Below are positions 6,090-8,928 of a stretch of DNA of 8,928 nt, one piece after another. The notes beneath the pieces were generated by a model. It searched no databases, was not told the DNA's origin, and saw only the letters and a program-made list of their open reading frames with translations. The translations under genes and the position numbers were made by a program. The DNA comes from CAZNYN01 sp964577295 (lineage in GTDB: Bacteria > Synergistota > Synergistia > Synergistales > Synergistaceae): the NCBI GenBank assembly GCA_964577295.1, contig CAZNYN010000064.1, forward strand, positions 1 to 8,928, given 5' to 3'. Every line of letters starts with the position of its first letter. Positions within the stretch are counted from its first letter, which is position 1.

Positions 6090-7826
6090 CTACTTTTTGA
6101 GAATGGCTCCTGCTCTTATAACAGATGCACATTCTGGTTTCACTGCTGTTTTTCCGTTTACAATCACATAATCGATGCCCTCGGGGTAAATTCTGGGTTC
6201 GATATAGTTTTCATTGCTCTTGAGATTCTCTGTGTCGATTACAAGGATATCGGCAAAAGCACCCTCTTTGATTACGCCTCTGTCCTTAATAGCCATGAAG
6301 GCGGCGGGAGCTCCTGTAAGCTTGTGGATTACATCCTCAAACCTTTCTTCTTTCCTTGAGAGAATATATTTTGGGAATGCGCAGTATGTGTGGGGGTGTG
6401 GCAGAAGCTCCGCAAGCTCGCAGTCATTGCCGTAAAGTCCGCGGAGGTCGAAAGAATATGTGTCCGTGCAGATGAATCCTCTGGGATGTGCCAGAAGGCC
6501 GTTTACCTCTTCCATGGATTTTGCGCGGCTCATAGTCCCTATTTTGGGATTTTCTATAATGAGGTCTATCACAGTGTTGATTGAATCGGTGTTTCTCGAA
6601 TCTGCTATTTCTCTTATATTTTTTCCGATATAGCATGGTGCTCCGTCTGTGATAAATATCTTTTTGTCCCATGAAGCATCGACATTCGGATTTATCGCGT
6701 ACCACTTTCCGAGGCGAAGAGCCGAAACAAGTCTTTTGCGGTAGTCATGGGCATTAAGATTATTAATAAACTGATTTAAAGACCCGGATTGCTTTATCCA
6801 AGGGATAAAACGCGAGGCAAGATAAGGAGTGGTGCATATGCCGCCGCTTTCGCCCGGTATCACGTCAAACGCGACATCCGCTCCTCTTTCCGCATAGTTA
6901 TCGAGGTGTCTGAGAGTTACATAGGCTGCATACGAATCCATCTCGGGGCTTTCGGGATAGATATCAAAGCCCGTTGCTATATGGGATATCTGAGTTTTTA
7001 TGCCCGTCTGCAGCGCGATTTCAAGAGCTTCCGTTATTCCTTCAAGCTTATTCGCCTTTTGAGGAGTGCCGACACGTACTCCTGTCCGCCTCCAATGAGT
7101 AAAATAGTATCCGCCCAGAGCCTTTGTGAATTCCGCAAGCTCCTTAATCTCATCAAATTCGGCATAGGCACTTGGCGGGTAGTCTCTTCCTGTTGAGATT
7201 CCCCACACACCGGCATCGAACGCCTCTGCTATGTGGTTCTTCATAAGCTGCATTTCTTCTGACGAGGGAGCTCTCTTTTGGCTGAGTCCCATGACATCCG
7301 CTCTTATCTGACTGTGACCGGCTAATGTTATCATATTGCAGCCTATCCCGCTTTTTTGCAGTACGGCGGCATATTCGGAAAAGGACTTCCAATTGATGTC
7401 CAATCCCATCTTGTCCTTGCAGACACTTATTACCCTTTCTACAGGCTGGATTGTGACAGGGTCATAGACAAAAGGATCGATATCGTTCCAGAAGTCGTAC
7501 TCCCAATACTTTCTCATCCAGAAATTATTGATCGGAGCGTTTGAGTCTCCGCACTGTCCCCCGATAAAAGTGGTTATTCCCTGCCTTAAGTAACTTTCGC
7601 AGTCGGGGTATATAAATGCGGAGCAGTCTGCATGGGAATGAGTGTCGATAAATCCGGGAGTGACACATTTGTCTTTTGCGTCAATAACCGTTTTGGCGGA
7701 AGTTTCACTGTCGCATTTGCCGATAAAAACTATCCTATCTCCTGTTATGCCGATATCTGCAAGATAGGCATCTTTCTTTGTTCCGTCAATGACTTTGCCG
7801 TTTCTGATGAGGATATCAAAAAACAT
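6090..7826 (-). CDS. D-aminoacylase / N-acyl-D-amino-acid deacylase family amidohydrolase
   Basis: This is a predicted cytoplasmic zinc amidohydrolase that removes the acyl group from N-acyl-D-amino acids; some relatives cleave dipeptides with C-terminal D-residues or act on related cyclic amides. It has 578 residues against about 480-530 for typical members, with extra sequence around 100-145 and 330-400. Active-site features in order are the HxH metal motif DTHSHAD (61-67), the bridging cysteine in GGQCGDS (89-95, Cys92), GHSQIR (170-175), His244 in FTHWRR, His282 in ISHIATG and a catalytic-type Asp455 in ICTDTYSFD. HPHTYCAFPKYI (477-488) and DRGVIKEGAFADILV (515-529) are family hallmarks. 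It is the first gene of the operon; the ATG follows AAGGAT at 7835-7840. The exact substrate is not determined, as this family is often over-annotated. Confidence 0.85.
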   Translation of the reverse strand: MFFDILIRNGKVIDGTKKDAYLADIGITGDRIVFIGKCDSETSAKTVIDAKDKCVTPGFIDTHSHADCSAFIYPDCESYLRQGITTFIGGQCGDSNAPINNFWMRKYWEYDFWNDIDPFVYDPVTIQPVERVISVCKDKMGLDINWKSFSEYAAVLQKSGIGCNMITLAGHSQIRADVMGLSQKRAPSSEEMQLMKNHIAEAFDAGVWGISTGRDYPPSAYAEFDEIKELAEFTKALGGYYFTHWRRTGVRVGTPQKANKLEGITEALEIALQTGIKTQISHIATGFDIYPESPEMDSYAAYVTLRHLDNYAERGADVAFDVIPGESGGICTTPYLASRFIPWIKQSGSLNQFINNLNAHDYRKRLVSALRLGKWYAINPNVDASWDKKIFITDGAPCYIGKNIREIADSRNTDSINTVIDLIIENPKIGTMSRAKSMEEVNGLLAHPRGFICTDTYSFDLRGLYGNDCELAELLPHPHTYCAFPKYILSRKEERFEDVIHKLTGAPAAFMAIKDRGVIKEGAFADILVIDTENLKSNENYIEPRIYPEGIDYVIVNGKTAVKPECASVIRAGAILKK

Positions 7827-7925
7827 AAAAACACATCCTTTTATAGCTTTTTAATATTATTAATCAAAAATGAAAAATATGCCTATTAATTTAAGTTGAT
7901 ATACTATATAATTGGATATACACAC

Positions 7926-7931
7926 ATTATA
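7926..7931 (-). promoter_or_regulatory. Candidate -10 box of the hydrolase-transporter operon
   Basis: The minus strand carries a perfect TATAAT at 7931-7926, about 100 bp upstream of the first operon gene, predicting a leader of roughly 90 bases. No good TTGACA-like box sits 15-19 bases upstream; that position is filled by the palindrome at 7949-7962. The poor -35 suggests a weak or activator-dependent promoter, but in AT-rich DNA a lone TATAAT can occur by chance. Confidence 0.4.
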
Positions 7932-7948
7932 TAAATAGAGGTGTTTTT

Positions 7949-7962
7949 GATTGCATGCAATC
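7949..7962. promoter_or_regulatory. Perfect 14-bp palindrome, candidate operator for the GntR/FCD regulator
   Basis: GATTGCATGCAATC is identical to its reverse complement. GntR-family winged-helix proteins bind as dimers to short palindromes of about this size, usually in the divergent region beside their own gene. Its centre is about 24-30 bp upstream of the operon TATAAT, so it covers the -35 region. That position fits either repression or replacement of a weak -35 by a bound activator. Binding is inferred. Confidence 0.5.
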
Positions 7963-7986
7963 TTAGAATAGCGGTCACTTCTGAAA

Positions 7987-8015
7987 TTGTCAAGTAAGAT
8001 ATTTGAAAATTAAAT
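7987..8015 (+). promoter_or_regulatory. Weak candidate promoter for the GntR regulator
   Basis: TTGTCA (7987-7992; 5 of 6 to TTGACA) is separated by 17 bases from TTAAAT (8010-8015; 4 of 6 to TATAAT). This is the best spaced pair found on the plus strand, and would give a leader of about 120 bases. Another TATAAT at 8056-8061 lacks a suitable -35. Confidence 0.25.
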
Positions 8016-8123
8016 TATCAATTTGGCAGGGCTAAAATTATGAAACATTTTATTTTATAATTGGGTGGGTAGGCTGGAAATTTTTATATTTTTCGGAAAA
8101 AGTTTAAAATATTAATTACCATA

Positions 8124-8145
8124 ATAAAGGTGGGGATTCCTTTAT
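8124..8145 (+). promoter_or_regulatory. Inverted repeat enclosing the GntR-gene ribosome site and start codon
   Basis: ATAAAGG (8124-8130) and CCTTTAT (8139-8145) are perfect 7-bp complements around the loop TGGGGATT. The left arm and loop contain the Shine-Dalgarno AAAGGTGGGG, and the right arm contains the first two bases of the ATG at 8144. As RNA it could limit translation of the regulator; as DNA it could be an autoregulatory operator. Either role is inference. Confidence 0.4.
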
Positions 8146-8812
8146 GCAGATGAGGTCAAACGAAGAAATAGCATATAATGCCGTAATGGACTTAATAGTT
8201 CAGCACAGCTACCAGCCGGGTTCTCCGGTCGTCGAATCGCAGATAGCCAAAAAGCTTAAAATGAGCAGAACTCCGGTGCACAGTGCTTTAAAAATGCTTG
8301 TCTCAGACGGTCTTCTCGAAAACACGGTAAACAAGGGCTGCTTTGTCCCAAACCTCTCCAAAGAGGACCTTGACGAACTGTTTAATTTCAGATTTGTGAT
8401 AGAACCTCCCTGTGTTGTAGATGCCGCTCTTAACTACTCGCCGATATACAGAGAGAGAATGGACGCGCTTATCGAAGAGGAAGGCCGCAGCATAAAAGAT
8501 AACCCCGGAAAACTGCACGTGATAGACAGCAAAATACATGACTTAATATCCGAAATAGCCGGAAATTCTTATTACATGAGATCAATAAAACAGGCTCACT
8601 GGAAAACGCAGCTCTATCTATTTTTCTATGACGACCATTATACCAACCGCGTCGAAAAACTAAAGCTGCGCGAGAAAGGCGGCTATAAAAGCCCTCTGCA
8701 GCACATGATGCTTTTCGATGCAATAGCCGACAAGGATCCGGAAAGAGCCGCAGCCATAGTCAGAGAGCACATAACCTCTACACATGTATTTCTCTCTAAC
8801 AGAAAGTGGTAG
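8144..8812 (+). CDS. GntR-family transcriptional regulator with FCD ligand-binding domain
   Basis: This is a DNA-binding regulator of 222 residues, the usual length for the FadR/FCD subgroup. Residues 5-70 form the winged helix-turn-helix: VESQIAKKLKMSRTPVHSALKMLVSDGLL (30-58) includes the recognition helix, and TVNKGCFV (61-68) is the wing. The C-terminal all-helical FCD domain (about 76-217) keeps the metal-binding pattern Asp128, His132 (DSKIHDLISEIAGN), His187 (QHMMLFDAI) and His209 (REHITSTH), so it probably senses a carboxylate or amino-acid-like effector through a bound metal. The start at 8144 follows AAAGGTGGGG; a second in-frame ATG at 8150 is further from that site. It is transcribed divergently from the D-aminoacylase/dipeptidase/transporter operon, which is the typical arrangement for its target. 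Whether it represses or activates cannot be read from sequence. Confidence 0.93.
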   Translation: MQMRSNEEIAYNAVMDLIVQHSYQPGSPVVESQIAKKLKMSRTPVHSALKMLVSDGLLENTVNKGCFVPNLSKEDLDELFNFRFVIEPPCVVDAALNYSPIYRERMDALIEEEGRSIKDNPGKLHVIDSKIHDLISEIAGNSYYMRSIKQAHWKTQLYLFFYDDHYTNRVEKLKLREKGGYKSPLQHMMLFDAIADKDPERAAAIVREHITSTHVFLSNRKW

Positions 8813-8928
8813 AGCATCCATCCTGTATCTCTTATCTGTCCGCTGCATTGTTCTTAAAACAATAGACCAAACTTTTTCCCGCTTGCCATACTTCCTTTTG
8901 TGGCGGAGAATATCTGCAGCTGTTTTTA
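8813..8928. other. Right-edge sequence downstream of the regulator, no supported gene
   Basis: These 116 bases carry no convincing terminator and no recognised coding start. Minus-strand frames are open to the window edge but are short and show no family signature. A weak AT-only-rich inverted repeat (ATTGTT 8847-8852 / AACAAT 8858-8863) lacks an adjoining T-run. The stretch could contain the end of a convergent gene; it cannot be decided here. Confidence 0.4.

Larger units (their letters stand above)
7827..8143. other. AT-rich divergent intergenic regulatory region
   Basis: This 317-bp gap separates the two divergently transcribed units. It is much more AT-rich than the genes and has no supported reading frame. 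It contains a TATAAT box and a 14-bp palindrome facing the operon, a 7-bp direct repeat GATATAC (7898-7904 and 7915-7921), a weak plus-strand promoter candidate, a G-rich tract (8063-8077) and an inverted repeat around the regulator's start. No RNA gene or known riboswitch was recognised. Confidence 0.8.

Noticed and set aside
6424..6705. 93-residue minus-strand frame inside the D-aminoacylase gene
   Set aside because: It is basic, low in recognisable motifs and fully within a family-matching gene in another frame; a shadow.
8021..8045. TTGGCA at 8023-8028 as a sigma-54 -24 element for the regulator
   Set aside because: There is no GC at the required -12 spacing, so the element pair is incomplete.
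8660..8848. 62-residue minus-strand frame antisense to the end of the regulator gene
   Set aside because: It overlaps the well-supported regulator, has no family signature and no clear ribosome site; a shadow frame. A gene tail from beyond the right edge cannot be excluded or supported.
8847..8863. ATTGTT / AACAAT inverted repeat after the regulator as a terminator
   Set aside because: The stem is 6 bp and almost all A-T, and the nearest T-run is about 10 bases further on and short; not a convincing intrinsic terminator.
1..8928. Mobile element, CRISPR array, tRNA or rRNA
   Set aside because: No transposase, integrase, regularly spaced repeats, or recognisable structural RNA was seen.

Overview
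The window holds a tightly packed seven-gene cluster, all on the minus strand, and one divergent regulator on the plus strand. Together they read as a peptide / N-acyl-D-amino-acid uptake and breakdown locus. Strong AGGAGG-type ribosome sites, very short gene spacing, moderate GC in genes and AT-rich gaps suggest an anaerobic, amino-acid-using bacterium. Bacillota (Clostridia-like) or Synergistota fit best, but the window has no phylogenetic marker and I cannot name a genus.

Layout in transcription order, right to left on the minus strand: an amidohydrolase of the D-aminoacylase / N-acyl-D-amino-acid deacylase family (7826-6090); a divergent peptidase family M19 (membrane or renal dipeptidase) protein (6067-5060); an extracytoplasmic solute-binding protein of the peptide/nickel family (4975-3395); two permeases, DppB-like (3272-2352) and DppC-like (2340-1504); and two ATPases, DppD-like (1480-488) and DppF-like (495 to the left edge, cut off). 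Gene gaps are -8, 23, 11, 122, 84 and 22 bp. The 122-bp gap between the binding protein and dppB carries two inverted repeats without a T-tract, a usual arrangement for making more binding protein than membrane components.

On the right, a GntR-family regulator with an FCD ligand-binding domain (8144-8812) is transcribed away from the operon. The AT-rich 317-bp divergent gap holds a perfect 14-bp palindrome, GATTGCATGCAATC (7949-7962), at the -35 position of the best operon promoter candidate (-10 TATAAT at 7931-7926). It is the best operator candidate here. A 7-bp inverted repeat also brackets the regulator's own ribosome site. The last 116 bp have no gene I can support.

Inferred working model: peptides or acylated amino acids, probably with D-residues, are captured by the binding protein and imported by the DppBCDF-type transporter. 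They are then cleaved in the cytoplasm by the two hydrolases, under control of the FCD regulator. The layout resembles in concept the E. coli ddpX-ddpABCDF D-Ala-D-Ala locus, but with different enzymes. The least ordinary element is the M19 protein: it lacks the N-terminal HxD metal ligands and the bridging Glu of characterised dipeptidases but keeps the other His, Arg and Asp residues.
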